From: Rhodococcus sp. RD6.2
GTDB taxonomy: Bacteria; Actinomycetota; Actinomycetes; Mycobacteriales; Mycobacteriaceae
Assembly (NCBI RefSeq): GCF_001040705.1
Contig: NZ_CVQP01000007.1
Location: 89,815-153,814 of the forward strand
DNA: 64,000 nucleotides
Reading direction: 5' to 3'
Shown here: positions 29,510-38,705 of the stretch, in pieces
How the letters are laid out: each line of letters starts with the position of its first letter
Position numbering within the stretch: position 1 is the first letter of the stretch
Translations under genes and position numbers: made by a program
The notes under the pieces: generated by a model
Told to the model about the DNA's origin: nothing
The model's database searches: none
The model's input: only the letters and a program-made list of their open reading frames with translations

Positions 29510-30538
29510 ATGAGCAACACGGACGACAAGCGCACACCCGACGGCACAGAAGCGCTGCCCGTCGACGCCGATCCGACATCGGACTGGGCGCCGCGCCCGA
29601 ACCCGCAGACACCGGACCAGCAGACGGAGCGGCTGGATCCGCAGGGCTACACCACCAACCCGTACGAGGCGTACGGCGGCGGGCCCACCCAGTCGATTCC
29701 CACACACGTCGATCCGGCACAGAACCAACCCACGCAGGCGTATCCGACGTACGAGGCGTACCAGGGCCAGCAGCAGCCGAACGCCACGCAGGCGTATCCG
29801 ACGTACGAGGCGTACCAAGGTCAGCAGCAGCCGAACGCCACGCAGGCGTATCCGACGTACGAGGCGTACCAAGGTCAGCAGCAGCCGAACGCGACGCAGG
29901 CGTATCCGACGTACGAGGCGTACCAAGGTCAGCAGCAGCCGAACGCGACGCAGGCCTACCCGACGGGTGATCCTCGGCAGCCGTACCCGCCGGAGCAGCC
30001 GTACGAGTCGGGCGAACCGGGTGGCGGCAAGAAGGGGCCGAGCAAGGGCGTGCTCGTCGCGGCGGTCACCGTCGCAGGGCTGTTGCTGATCGCGGTCATC
30101 GGAGTCGGCGCGTTGCTGTTCTCGGGTGGCGACGACGACACGACGGCATCGGCGCCGACGACGACACGGGCACTGCCGCCGGCGCCAATACCGGCACCGA
30201 GCACACCCCGGTCCGCGGATCCCGAGATCGTGCCCCCGGACCTGTCGCAGATCCCGGGTGGTGTCGGCGAGGCGATCGGAGCGGCGGGTGCCGCTATCGG
30301 GAGCGTCACCTCCAACGACGGCACCACCCTGATCCTCAATGGGATCGGTGGTTCCAAGGTGACGGTGACGACCGACGCGTCCACGCAGGTGATCGCGATC
30401 GGCGCGAGCAGCGTCGACGAGCTCGACGTGGGGGAGACGGTGCTCGTCCAGGGCGACCCGGGCCCGGACGGCACGGTCGCCGCCCGCGTCATCATCAGCA
30501 CCACGATTCCGAATCTGGGTGAGTTCGGTGGCAACTGA
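29510..30538 (+). CDS. Membrane protein with N-terminal Gln/Tyr repeats and DUF5666-like domain
   Basis: 342 aa. The cytoplasmic N-terminal half is hydrophilic and includes four perfect 18-residue repeats (TQAYPTYEAYQGQQQPNA). One membrane segment (about 183-205) follows, then a Thr/Pro linker and a C-terminal domain (about 260-340) whose VTVTTDASTQVI...LDVGETVLVQG...DGTVAARVII pattern resembles DUF5666. The topology predicts the repeats inside and the domain outside. Function unknown; the domain is found in envelope-associated proteins of actinobacteria. Confidence 0.75.
   Translation: MSNTDDKRTPDGTEALPVDADPTSDWAPRPNPQTPDQQTERLDPQGYTTNPYEAYGGGPTQSIPTHVDPAQNQPTQAYPTYEAYQGQQQPNATQAYPTYEAYQGQQQPNATQAYPTYEAYQGQQQPNATQAYPTYEAYQGQQQPNATQAYPTGDPRQPYPPEQPYESGEPGGGKKGPSKGVLVAAVTVAGLLLIAVIGVGALLFSGGDDDTTASAPTTTRALPPAPIPAPSTPRSADPEIVPPDLSQIPGGVGEAIGAAGAAIGSVTSNDGTTLILNGIGGSKVTVTTDASTQVIAIGASSVDELDVGETVLVQGDPGPDGTVAARVIISTTIPNLGEFGGN
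29732..29947 (+). repeat. 54-bp tandem repeat, four units
   Basis: Four in-frame 54-nt units beginning ACGCAGGCGTATCCGACG, differing at a few silent sites; a partial fifth continues to about 29965. In-frame length keeps the protein readable after unit gain or loss. Confidence 0.9.
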
Positions 30539-30596
30539 CGCGGCCCCCGATCCGAGCGAGTTCGAGCCGAGTGCCGCGCGTGTCGGTCCGGCTGGA

Positions 30597-30602
30597 TATT
30601 GT
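30597..30602 (+). promoter_or_regulatory. -10 box for a leaderless start at 30611
   Basis: TATTGT ends 8 nt before ATG 30611 and no ribosome site is seen. Confidence 0.45.
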
Positions 30603-30610
30603 GGCGTGCA

Positions 30611-31300
30611 ATGACGCTCATCTGGTTCGGACTCTCGGCGATCGCGCTCGCGGGCGCGGTCGTGTTGTTGTACATCGATCGCGACCGCCGTGAGCAGTTC
30701 GGCCGGGTCCGGCAGATGTGGGCGAAGGCGCAGGGCTACATCTACAACGAGTCCGACGACCATCTCCCGTCCACCTGGCATCGGGCCGCGCTCTCCCGGC
30801 AGGAGTATCTCGGTGCGGTCGACGTGGTGCACGGCACCCGGCGCGGTGAGAACTTCGTGCTGTTCGACCTGCCCGAGTCGATGACGATCGTCGCGGTGCA
30901 GCGGACCTCCGGTTCCGACGTCGACATCGACCTGCGTCTCAAGTCGACGCCGCCGCCCAAGGACTCGGACCTGAATCTGCTCGGTGCCATCGGGCCGCGC
31001 GTGGTGTTCACGACCGACCTCGAGATCGCCCGTCGCGTGTGCGACCAGCGGATGGTGACGTTCACCGAGTCGGTGCCCCCGCAGATCCAGATGTTGTGGA
31101 GCGAGGGCGACTGGACGCTCGGCTCGCTTCCGATCACGAGCAGTGGCCGGGACTGGGAAGCCGCCATCGAAGCGGTGTCGCGGCTGTCGGGCATTCTGCA
31201 CGTCCTGCCGCCCGCGTCCCAGCCGACGGGCACTCGCTCGGGCAGCGTGCACGATCCGGGTCGGCCTCGTCCGCATCCGCTGGATCTTCACGACGACTGA
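30611..31300 (+). CDS. Conserved single-pass membrane protein (Rv0383c-like by position)
   Basis: 229 aa from ATG 30611. One N-terminal membrane segment (about 3-22) is followed by a basic stop-transfer region (DRDRREQ) and a soluble domain with no recognised fold. The TTG at 30599 is rejected as start because it overlaps the -10 box. In M. tuberculosis the gene between clpB and pyrE is Rv0383c, a conserved secreted or membrane protein; order is the only link I can offer. Function unknown. Confidence 0.7.
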   Translation: MTLIWFGLSAIALAGAVVLLYIDRDRREQFGRVRQMWAKAQGYIYNESDDHLPSTWHRAALSRQEYLGAVDVVHGTRRGENFVLFDLPESMTIVAVQRTSGSDVDIDLRLKSTPPPKDSDLNLLGAIGPRVVFTTDLEIARRVCDQRMVTFTESVPPQIQMLWSEGDWTLGSLPITSSGRDWEAAIEAVSRLSGILHVLPPASQPTGTRSGSVHDPGRPRPHPLDLHDD

Positions 31301-31347
31301 CGAGTTCTCGCCGCCTGACCGGTGTGGCGGGTGATGTCCGAAGTGAG

Positions 31348-31353
31348 TAGATT
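31348..31353 (+). promoter_or_regulatory. -10 box for a leaderless start at 31362
   Basis: TAGATT ends 8 nt before GTG 31362, with no ribosome site between. Confidence 0.4.
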
Positions 31354-31361
31354 TCTGCTCC

Positions 31362-31985
31362 GTGACTGTTGTGGCGATTGTGCTTGTTGTTGCCCTGGTT
31401 GTGTGCTGGGTCGCGACCGTGGCGCGCCGCGTGCGGCGGTGCAGCGCGAGCCTCACCGCGAGTCGCGCGCTCCTCGAGACGGAGATCGACCGTCGTCACG
31501 CGCAGACCGAGACCCTCGTGGCAGCGACGCGCGTCGCGGGGGTCGGCTCGGCATTCACCGGGCCGCTCGCCGGGGCCCGATCACTGGCGATCGGCGTCCG
31601 CGACCAGGGCCTGACGCTGCGTGAACGGGCGGGCGCCGAGAATGCGCTGTCCGTCGCCCTGCACGCGGTGACGAACGTCGCGGCGACGGACCCGACGGTG
31701 AAGAACGACTGGGCGGTCCAGCGCCCCATCCTCGACCTCGCGACCACCGAGCAGCGTCTCGCCGGAGCGGCCCGCGTCTACAACGACCACGCTGCCGCGA
31801 TGAACGCACTGCTCCGCGGAGTCACGCGTGCGCCGGCCCAATTGTTCGGCGCCCTCCCGGCCACCCTGTTCGAAGCGGACGTCACCGAGGTGGCGCCGTA
31901 CGCCGACGACGCGGTGCGGTCGTCGGATGATCATGGCCTAGGCTCATTGGTCGAGACTGGACGCGACGAGGGAGCGGTTCGATGA
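31362..31985 (+). CDS. LemA-like membrane protein
   Basis: 207 aa. An N-terminal membrane helix (about 2-20) is followed by a helical domain. The segment AARVYNDHAAAMNALLRGVTRAPAQLFG followed by LFEADV (about 137-175) matches the conserved C-terminal part of LemA proteins (YN...YN...P...F..FE). LemA is a widespread helical bundle protein of unclear function. Its stop overlaps the pyrE start by 4 nt (ATGA), so the two are translationally coupled. The last 30 residues are hydrophilic and may be non-conserved. Confidence 0.65.
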   Translation: MTVVAIVLVVALVVCWVATVARRVRRCSASLTASRALLETEIDRRHAQTETLVAATRVAGVGSAFTGPLAGARSLAIGVRDQGLTLRERAGAENALSVALHAVTNVAATDPTVKNDWAVQRPILDLATTEQRLAGAARVYNDHAAAMNALLRGVTRAPAQLFGALPATLFEADVTEVAPYADDAVRSSDDHGLGSLVETGRDEGAVR

Positions 31986-32512
31986 CGGAAAAGGCTGAGC
32001 TCGCAGGGCTCGTACGCGAGCTGGCTGTGGTGCACGGCAAGGTCACCCTGTCGTCCGGCAAGGAAGCCGACTACTACGTGGACCTGCGTCGCGCGACGCT
32101 GCATCACCGCGCGGGACCGCTCATCGGCTCCCTGCTGCGTGACCTCGTCGCGGACTGGGACTTCGACGCCGTCGGTGGCCTCACCATGGGAGCCGACCCG
32201 GTCGCGCTCGCCGTCATGCACGCCCCCGGACGCCCCATCGACGCGTTCGTGGTCCGCAAGGCAGCGAAGGCGCACGGCATGCAGCGTCAGATCGAGGGCC
32301 CGGACGTCGTGGGCAAGCGGGTGCTCGTCGTCGAGGACACCACCACCACCGGCAACTCCCCGCTGACCGCGGTCCGCGCGCTGCGTGAGGCCGGCGCGAT
32401 CGTCGTCGGCGTCGCGACCGTCGTGGACCGTGCCACCGGCGCCGACGAGGTCATCGCCGCCGAGGGCGTCGAGTACCGGTCGCTGCTCGGTTTGGCAGAT
32501 CTGGGCTTGTAG
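31982..32512 (+). CDS. pyrE: Orotate phosphoribosyltransferase
   Basis: 176 aa, in the normal range. It joins orotate to PRPP to make OMP in de novo pyrimidine synthesis. The PRPP-binding signature is VLVVEDTTTTGNSPL (about 116-130), and the orotate-binding loop region FVVRKAAKAHG is present. M. tuberculosis PyrE (Rv0382c) lies in the same neighbourhood. Coupled to the LemA-like gene by an ATGA overlap. Confidence 0.95.
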   Translation: MTEKAELAGLVRELAVVHGKVTLSSGKEADYYVDLRRATLHHRAGPLIGSLLRDLVADWDFDAVGGLTMGADPVALAVMHAPGRPIDAFVVRKAAKAHGMQRQIEGPDVVGKRVLVVEDTTTTGNSPLTAVRALREAGAIVVGVATVVDRATGADEVIAAEGVEYRSLLGLADLGL

Positions 32513-32522
32513 CCGCCCTCGG

Positions 32523-32572
32523 CGCTCGTGCGCCTTCTGGGGTCCAGGGGACCCGCGATCAACGCACGAGCG
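32523..32572. repeat. Palindromic intergenic element, copy B
   Basis: CGCTCGTGCG (32523-32532) and CGCACGAGCG (32563-32572) enclose a second perfect hairpin GGGTCC-AGG-GGACCC (32540-32554). In reverse complement it shares TGATCGCGGG and GAAGGCGCAC with copy A at 20416. It starts 11 nt after the pyrE stop and may also terminate transcription. Confidence 0.6.
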
Positions 32573-32583
32573 GCGGCGCCCCC

Positions 32584-32589
32584 TATCGT
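32584..32589 (+). promoter_or_regulatory. -10 box for a leaderless start at 32596
   Basis: TATCGT ends 6 nt before GTG 32596; no ribosome site is seen. Confidence 0.45.
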
Positions 32590-32595
32590 GGTGCG

Positions 32596-33726
32596 GTGCC
32601 GATCCGGAAGACCACGACCGCGCTCGCCGACGGCCGCGAGCTGATCTACTTCGACGACACCGCGCCGTACGTGGACGGGTCGGCGACACGCGAACTGCGC
32701 GACAGCAGGACGCTCGATGCCGTCGCGTCGACCGGGACGATGCGCTACGACGTCCTCACCGGCGAGTGGGTGACGCTCGCGTCGCACCGCAACGCCCGGA
32801 CCTTTCAGCCCGCGGCCGCCGAATGCCCCCTGTGCCCGACCCGTCCGGGCCTGCCCGCGACGGAGATCCCCGGCGACTACGACGTTGCGGTGTTCGAGAA
32901 CCGCTTCCCGTCCTTCGCATCCGGAGTGGCGGAGCCCGGCGCGGACCATGTCGACGGCGAACCGCTGTGGCCGCAACGCGCCGCGGCAGGCCGCTGCGAG
33001 GTGGTGTGTTTCACCAGCGATCATGACGTCGACTTCGCTCGGCTACCGGTGTCGCGGGTGCGGACGGTGCTGGGCGCGCTGGTCGACCGGACCCGCGCGC
33101 TGTCGGCGTCGCCCGGTGTCGCGCAGGTGTTCTGCTTCGAGAACCGTGGCGCGGAAATCGGTGTGACGCTGGATCATCCACACGGGCAGATCTACGCCTA
33201 CCCGACGGTGACGCCACGAACGGAGGCGCTGCTGCGGCAGTCGCGTGCGCACCGTGCCCGGACCGGAGGCAACCTCCTGCGCGACGTCATGGACGCCGAA
33301 CGACGCGCCGGGACCCGCATGGTGCTCGAGGGTGAGCACTGGTGCGCCTACGTGCCTGCAGCGGCCCGCTGGCCGGTGGAACTGCACGTCGCGCCGCTGC
33401 GTGACGTCGCGGACCTCACCGAACTCACCGATGCCGAACTCGACGAGCTCGCCGGCGTGTACGTCGACGTACTGGGACGGCTGGACCGGTACTTCGACGG
33501 AGTCGAGCGGCTGCCGTACATCGCGGGCTGGCACCAGGCGCCGGTCGGCGACGGTCGGGAACTGGGCCGGCTGTACCTGCAGGTGTTCTCGCTGATGCGG
33601 TCGCCACACCGGATGAAGTACCTGGCCGGGTCGGAATCGACGATGGGGGCATGGATCTCCGACGCCGCACCGGAGTCCATCGCGGCCCGCTTGCGCGACG
33701 TGGCGCCGGGGCGGTCGGCGCCGTGA
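32596..33726 (+). CDS. galT: Galactose-1-phosphate uridylyltransferase
   Basis: 376 aa. It transfers UMP between UDP-glucose and galactose 1-phosphate in the Leloir pathway. The active-site HPHGQIYAYP motif (about 195-204) contains the nucleophilic His; CPLC (about 77-80) and ENRFP near the N-terminus supply the metal site and nucleotide contact expected for GalT. The start codon GTG follows a -10 box by 6 nt. Its stop overlaps the galK start. Confidence 0.93.
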   Translation: MPIRKTTTALADGRELIYFDDTAPYVDGSATRELRDSRTLDAVASTGTMRYDVLTGEWVTLASHRNARTFQPAAAECPLCPTRPGLPATEIPGDYDVAVFENRFPSFASGVAEPGADHVDGEPLWPQRAAAGRCEVVCFTSDHDVDFARLPVSRVRTVLGALVDRTRALSASPGVAQVFCFENRGAEIGVTLDHPHGQIYAYPTVTPRTEALLRQSRAHRARTGGNLLRDVMDAERRAGTRMVLEGEHWCAYVPAAARWPVELHVAPLRDVADLTELTDAELDELAGVYVDVLGRLDRYFDGVERLPYIAGWHQAPVGDGRELGRLYLQVFSLMRSPHRMKYLAGSESTMGAWISDAAPESIAARLRDVAPGRSAP

Positions 33727-34913
33727 CGGAGTGGGTGCGGGCGACGCCCGACGCGGATCTCGCCGCATCGGCGACCGCGACGTTCCGGGATGCGTTCGGA
33801 GGTCCTCCGGACGGGGTGTGGGTGGCACCGGGCCGAGTGAATCTGATCGGCGAGCACGTGGACTACGCGGGCGGACTGTCGCTGCCGATCGCGCTGTCTC
33901 ACCTCACCGCCGTCGCCGTGCGGCAACGCGGGGACGGATACCTCCGTCTGCGGTCGGGTCTCGGGTCGTGGGAGGGCGCGGTGGACGCCGTCGGGCCCGG
34001 CGCTCCGTCGGGATGGCCGGCGTACCTCGCCGGGGTGGTGTGGGCGATGCGTCGAGGCGGATTGTGCGACACCGATTTCGGCGCCGATGTCGCGGTCGCG
34101 TCGGCGGTCCCGATCGGTGCGGGCCTGTCGAGTTCGGCGGCGCTGGAGTGTGCACTGGCGATCGCGGTCGCCGACCTGGTCGGTGCGCCGACCGACGACG
34201 CCGGACGCACCGCGCTCGCAGCCGCGTGCGTCGCGGCGGAGAACGAGATCGCCCTCGCCCCGACCGGCGGCATGGACCAGGCGATCGCCCTGCACGCCAG
34301 GGCCGGTCACGCAGTCCTCGTCGACTCGGGCGACGGTACCGTCGCCCCCGTCCCGTTCGACCTCGCAGCGGACGGCCTGGCGCTGCTGGTGATCGACACC
34401 CGCGCCCCGCACCGTCTCGTCGACGGGAAGTACGCGCAGCGGCGGCGGTCGGTGGAGGATGCGGCAGCGCGGCTCGGCGTGCCGACGCTGCGGCACGCGA
34501 CGCGCACCGATCTGGACCGACTGGGTGATCCGCTCACGGAACGCCGGGCCAGGCATGTCGTCACCGAGATCGACCGGGTGCGGGAAGTCCTGCAGTTCTT
34601 GAGCTCTGGACGTCTCAGAGATGTGGGCGCCGTGCTCACCTCCTCGCATGTCTCGCTGCGCGACGATTTCGAGGTGTCCTGTCCCGAACTCGACAGCGCG
34701 GTCGACGCCGCGCTTGCCGCAGGCGCGCACGGAGCCCGGATGACGGGCGGCGGATTCGGAGGCTCCGCCATCGCACTCGTGGACGCGGTGGATGTGGACA
34801 AGGTTGCGGGGGAGGTGCTTTCGACGGCAGAAACGCGGGGGCTTGTGGCCCCCGCGTTCCTCCGGATCGACACCGGGGGAGCCGCGGCGCGGCGTGTGAC
34901 CCCGGTGTCGTGA
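33723..34913 (+). CDS. galK: Galactokinase
   Basis: 396 aa from GTG 33723, overlapping the galT stop (GTGA). It phosphorylates galactose at C1. GHMP kinase motifs: GRVNLIGEHVDYAGG near residue 35 (sugar binding), the ATP loop PIGAGLSSSAALE near 130, and the C-terminal MTGGGFGGSAIAL. With galT it forms a minimal gal operon; no galE is in the window. Confidence 0.95.
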   Translation: MTEWVRATPDADLAASATATFRDAFGGPPDGVWVAPGRVNLIGEHVDYAGGLSLPIALSHLTAVAVRQRGDGYLRLRSGLGSWEGAVDAVGPGAPSGWPAYLAGVVWAMRRGGLCDTDFGADVAVASAVPIGAGLSSSAALECALAIAVADLVGAPTDDAGRTALAAACVAAENEIALAPTGGMDQAIALHARAGHAVLVDSGDGTVAPVPFDLAADGLALLVIDTRAPHRLVDGKYAQRRRSVEDAAARLGVPTLRHATRTDLDRLGDPLTERRARHVVTEIDRVREVLQFLSSGRLRDVGAVLTSSHVSLRDDFEVSCPELDSAVDAALAAGAHGARMTGGGFGGSAIALVDAVDVDKVAGEVLSTAETRGLVAPAFLRIDTGGAAARRVTPVS

Positions 34914-35702
34914 CGTTCCGATTACGGAACCACGAAGTAGGCCTGGATGGACGAAGAGGTTCGAGGTCGGACGCGCACCCCATTCCATGCACGCCCCACG
35001 AGTTCTGAGCGACCGTCGCCGAGACCGATCGCGTGGGTCCGTCCTGTAGGCCGTTGCACCTGAACCTGCACCTGGCCTTCGCGGCCGGTCATCGGCAGGT
35101 ACGCCTCCTGGCGCGACAAGAGCGCCGGCTGCGGTGCGGCAGCCGAAGTCGCGCATCGGCGGTCTGCGACGGTGAATCCTGCGCCGGCGTGCCGATGTGG
35201 ACAAGGCGGTGGGGAACCCTGCTCGACGCCCGGAGCAGGGTGGTCCGCGCGGACGCGGTCCCCGCGGGTTCGTTGGTAGACTGCATTGGTGCAGATCAGG
35301 TACAGGGCTCCGCGTATGGAGCTGCGGTCTGCCTTCATTCCCGCGAGTGCCGAGTGCTCATCCGACAGATATGCGGTGCGGTTCGGTGCCCCGTCGATGG
35401 TGTTCGTTGAGGAGAACCTGCGCCCCGGCGGGACGAACGGGTACACCACCTCGTGGGGGACCAACGCGCACGGCAAGCTCGCGGGCGCCCCGCCGCCAGC
35501 ACTGGACTGAGCGGCTCCTTCTCGGCGTACACCTTGACCTTCCTCGATTACCCTGCCCGGACGGGCATAGGCGGACGGTCGAACCGCAACCTCGTCGGTA
35601 TCCGATAGGTGTGCCCCTGAACCGCTTGCAGTCGACTTCCCTTTCCCTGGCTCGATCCACCCTCTTGCAGGGGTGGTGAGTCCGGTCTGCCGATGGAGTG
35701 AG
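34914..35702. other. Gene-poor leader region before glpX
   Basis: 789 nt without a convincing gene. A small hairpin GTTCCG-ATTA-CGGAAC (34915-34930) follows galK. TGCCCG-GA-CGGGCA (35554-35567) is a second hairpin about 140 nt before glpX. A 74-codon frame at 35286-35510 has no ribosome site and no recognised domain and is not called. The right part may be a long leader of glpX or decayed sequence. Confidence 0.5.
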
Positions 35703-36680
35703 ATGAACCCAAATACTGTTCCTGACCGCAATCTGGCCCTAGAACTCGTTCGTGTCACCGAGGCGGGCGCTCTTGCCGCCACCCGCTGGGTCGGCCGCGG
35801 TGACAAGGAAGGCGGCGACGGCGCCGCGGTCGACGCGATGCGCGCGATGCTTGCAACCGTCGCCATGGACGGCATCGTGGTGATCGGCGAGGGCGAGAAG
35901 GATGATGCACCGATGCTTTTCAATGGGGAACGCGTCGGTGACGGGACCGGCCCGGAGTGTGATTTCGCAGTAGACCCGGTGGAGGGCACCACACGGATGG
36001 CCACCGGCAGTCCCGGCGCGATCAGTGTCGTCGCGGTCGCCGAGCGAGGCACGATGTACGACCCGTCGGCAGTGTTCTACATGGACAAACTCGTGGTCGG
36101 GCCCGAGGCCGCGGGGCTGGTGGATCTGGACATGCCGACTGCCGACATCGTCGAGGTGGTCGCGAAGGCGAAAGGGATCCGGCGGCGGGACGTGACCGTC
36201 GCGGTTCTGGACCGGCCACGCCACCAGCGTCTGATCGACGATATCCGCGGCTGCGGCGCGCGGGTGAATCTGCTCGGTGACGGGGATGTGGCGGCTGCGA
36301 TCGCCGTCACCCGCCCCGAGTCGGGTATCGACATCGCCGCGGGAATCGGGGGCAGCCCCGAAGCGGTGCTCGCCGCCGCGGCATTGCGTTGTGCGGGCGG
36401 TGAGATCCAGGCCCGGATCGCCCCACGGGACACTGGCGAGGTTGACCGCGCCCGTGCGGCCGGCCACGACACCGATCAGGTGCTGTCGACCACCGATCTC
36501 GTTCGGGGCGAGAACGTGTTCTTCGCCGCGACCGGTGTCACGGACAGCCCCCTGCTCGACGGTGTCCGCTTCCACGGTGGACGCGCGCTCACACAATCGA
36601 TCGTGATGCGCAGCCGGAGCGGAACGCAACGCATCATCAACGCCGAACACATCTGGCCGCAGGCACCACGCGCCCGCTGA
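35703..36680 (+). CDS. glpX: Class II fructose-1,6-bisphosphatase (GlpX)
   Basis: 325 aa from ATG 35703; the reading frame extends upstream but [20 protein letters not shown] is the usual GlpX N-terminus. It dephosphorylates fructose 1,6-bisphosphate in gluconeogenesis. Metal and substrate motifs are intact: [13 protein letters not shown] near 61, the DPVEGTT loop near 86 and [17 protein letters not shown] near 211. Mycobacterial genomes usually carry glpX in another context, near fumarase, so this may be a second copy; that cannot be settled from one window. It stands alone at the edge of a decayed segment and is followed by a good terminator. Confidence 0.93.
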   Translation: MNPNTVPDRNLALELVRVTEAGALAATRWVGRGDKEGGDGAAVDAMRAMLATVAMDGIVVIGEGEKDDAPMLFNGERVGDGTGPECDFAVDPVEGTTRMATGSPGAISVVAVAERGTMYDPSAVFYMDKLVVGPEAAGLVDLDMPTADIVEVVAKAKGIRRRDVTVAVLDRPRHQRLIDDIRGCGARVNLLGDGDVAAAIAVTRPESGIDIAAGIGGSPEAVLAAAALRCAGGEIQARIAPRDTGEVDRARAAGHDTDQVLSTTDLVRGENVFFAATGVTDSPLLDGVRFHGGRALTQSIVMRSRSGTQRIINAEHIWPQAPRAR

Positions 36681-37311
36681 CCAACCGGTCCCGGCAGGCT
36701 CTCGCCCTCCACCGGAAAGTGCCGACCGAACGGCATGGCAACTTCGCCCGGGCGGACTGCTGGCACTCGCAGAACTTGCGGAAGGCCCGGCCCCCATCGG
36801 GGACCGGGCCTTCCGTGTGTTGGGTCAGTGGCTGTTGTCGTTGTTGAAGTGTTGGTCGGCGCTGCCGTTGCCGTCCGCGCCGGGGCCGCGGCCGTCGGTG
36901 CCAGGCTCGACGTGGTTGGTCTTGGTGTGCACGAAGTCGTAGTAGACGCTCATGTCGGCTGTGTTCACTACGGGCAGTACGAGCTGTAGTCCGCGGCCGT
37001 GTCGCTTTGTTCCGCTTCCGAGAATGTCTTGTCAGGCAACATCACCACCCGCAACGCCTGACACTCCTCGTATGAGTACGACGGACCCTCGTCTCGAGCG
37101 GGCGCGTTCCCATCGTTGCCACCGAAACCGCCACCAACACGCAACGAAACTCGGTGGACATGTCGGCGTCGCGGAGCTGTTGTAACCAGGCTGGACGCAA
37201 TACAGCGTCGACTCCTGTCCGACAACGGGAATGGACTTCCGTGAAACGAGTGCCGTCGAGATTTCGTATGGATCCTGGTGTGGACGTGAGAGTGGGGGTA
37301 GGTGTGAATGC
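36681..37311. other. Decayed intergenic stretch after glpX
   Basis: 631 nt. Beyond the terminator at 36780, the minus strand shows short protein-like pieces in different frames: a 42-residue Asp/Gly/Asn-rich tail from 36953 down to 36825 and a second piece ending at 36968 (EECQALRVVMLPDKTFSEAE). They look like the broken remains of a small secreted protein gene, but I recognise no family. Confidence 0.4.
36780..36814 (+). terminator. Terminator of glpX
   Basis: Arms GGAAGGCCCGG (36780-36790) and CCGGGCCTTCC (36804-36814) continue inward as CCCC/GGGG with one mismatch; 99 nt after the stop. Confidence 0.75.
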
Positions 37312-37668
37312 ATGGCTACTGAGGAACCTCCCGACTTGAGGATTGATGAGCTTGAGCGCGGGATCGGGGTGTGGGCGGGTACTCGCAGGTGGGGGGCGTG
37401 TGCAGGTGCCGCCGGCTTGTTTCGGCTGGTGTCTGAAGGTGGTGGTGTATCCACCAGGAATCAGTGCAGGGGAACCGCGGTGGATGCGGTGAGCGTGGCT
37501 TCTTCCGTCGTCGGCGGTGGTCGTGTTTCGGGCGATGGTTGCGGTGGTGGGAGAGGGGCTCACAGCGTGGGCGGCCTGATCAGTGAGTTGGAGTGTGAAT
37601 TCAGGCGGGCACGTTGTCATTCGGTGGCGTCCTCGATAGGGCTGGCCATTGGGGGACTGGGTCGATGA
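37312..37668 (+). CDS. Unrecognised small protein
   Basis: 118 aa from ATG 37312 (MATEEPPDLRIDELERGIGVW). A hydrophilic N-terminus with an amphipathic helix is followed by Gly/Ser/Val-rich sequence with several Cys and Arg. Codon use is less GC-rich at third positions than in neighbouring genes. Its TGA overlaps the ATG of the next small ORF (ATGA), the main argument that it is real. A G-rich stretch ending in GGTGTGAATGC precedes the start, but spacing is poor. Confidence 0.3.
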   Translation: MATEEPPDLRIDELERGIGVWAGTRRWGACAGAAGLFRLVSEGGGVSTRNQCRGTAVDAVSVASSVVGGGRVSGDGCGGGRGAHSVGGLISELECEFRRARCHSVASSIGLAIGGLGR

Positions 37669-37841
37669 TTGATCCAGTCGTGTTGGCACTGCTCGGTATT
37701 CCACTGTTGGTGCTGTCGACGGTGAGATTTCTCAATCGACGCGATGAGCGTCGTGACACTGCCCGGGAGCAGTCGGCGCCAGGAATGGTGCGCATCGCCG
37801 GGTCGGGAGGTCCCGTTCCACAGGCTGTGGGATGTGATTGA
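37665..37841 (+). CDS. Small single-pass membrane protein, tail altered by IS remnant
   Basis: 58 aa from ATG 37665, overlapping the previous ORF by ATGA, with GGGGGA 8 nt upstream. Residues about 4-23 (PVVLALLGIPLLVLSTVRFL) form a membrane helix followed by a basic cluster. The last 10 or so residues read through sequence belonging to the antisense transposase remnant, so the original C-terminus was probably lost. Confidence 0.35.
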   Translation: MIDPVVLALLGIPLLVLSTVRFLNRRDERRDTAREQSAPGMVRIAGSGGPVPQAVGCD

Positions 37842-38425
37842 ACCAGCCGACCCATTCGAGGGTGGCGGATCTCGACATGGTCCGTGGCCCGCAGCAGTCC
37901 CTGGGTCCTGATCAGTTCGTTGGTGTCAGTCGATCGGTTCTGCGAGCACGTTGTCGTATCTGTTGCCGGTTGCGCCGATCGAGGCATCGATGCCGGCGTC
38001 GATACGGATGATCGTTGAGGGCCACGGACGTGTACAGAAGCCTCGGCAGAACTGGTTTCTGCACCGGCTTGTCCGGACGCCCTCCTGCGGATCAGTGATC
38101 GTGGCGCGCTGGGTCCTGCCGTGACGGGCTCCCTCGAGGCCGATATATCCCCCATCAGGCGTTCGGCCGTGCGGCGGGCCACCCCGATGCCCTCCCGGTG
38201 GCAGTGCAGCCATATCTCGCGGGCGCCGTCGACCGAGTAGTTCTCCCGGTGAACGCGTGCGATCTCCACGTTGAGGTCTTTGTCGTGGATCTGCCGCTTC
38301 GAGGGCTGACGCCGGCGCCGCATCCCTGTGCGGTCAGCACGCGGCAGATCGGTTCGACCGCCGCGAAGTAGATCGACGCAGGAACCAGAATACTGCTGGC
38401 GCGCTTGAGTTCTCGATCATCGTCC
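37815..38425 (-). pseudogene. IS3-family transposase remnant
   Basis: On the minus strand, pieces of an IS3-type transposase are recognisable in several frames. The end of OrfA (RELKRASSILVPASIYFAA) runs without a break into VEPICRVLTAQGC from the start of OrfB. The OrfB block VEIARVHRENYSVDGAREIW with VARRTAERLM, the block GLEGARHG, and the catalytic-core block TGNRYDNVLAEP follow. A final segment needs a 1-nt correction to read VEIATLEWVGWFNH. Part of OrfB, including the first catalytic Asp region, is missing. No terminal inverted repeats could be identified. Dead insertion sequence. Confidence 0.8.
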
Positions 38426-38705
38426 CGGAGTCGACGTGTTCTCGGGTTCCGGGTGAGTACTGGATCGGCGACGAGTGTCCGGAACGATCCGACCGACGCG
38501 AGACGGTTGCCTCGAACTGGTGGTGCATCACTACGGTCTTCCTGCCGCCGGCTCGAGTGACCGGTGACGTGCCGGCACGCCTTTCCCGACAATGCCGCAA
38601 CCTGGTGGGAGTGATGTCACCGCCACCGAGCGCGTCGAATGCGATCGACGCGGCAGGAACGGGGGGTCCTTGAGCAGCGTGCACCGCACGACCGCGGTAC
38701 CGCCG

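Noticed and set aside
29732-29965. Regular repeats as a CRISPR array
   Set aside because: Units are contiguous, in frame and encode protein repeats; there are no unique spacers. No CRISPR array was seen anywhere in the window.
35286-35510. 74-codon ORF upstream of glpX
   Set aside because: No ribosome site, no recognisable domain and no codon-position bias that stands out.
36968-37225. 85-codon minus-strand ORF
   Set aside because: Only its end looks protein-like and neighbouring pieces continue in other frames; treated as decayed sequence.
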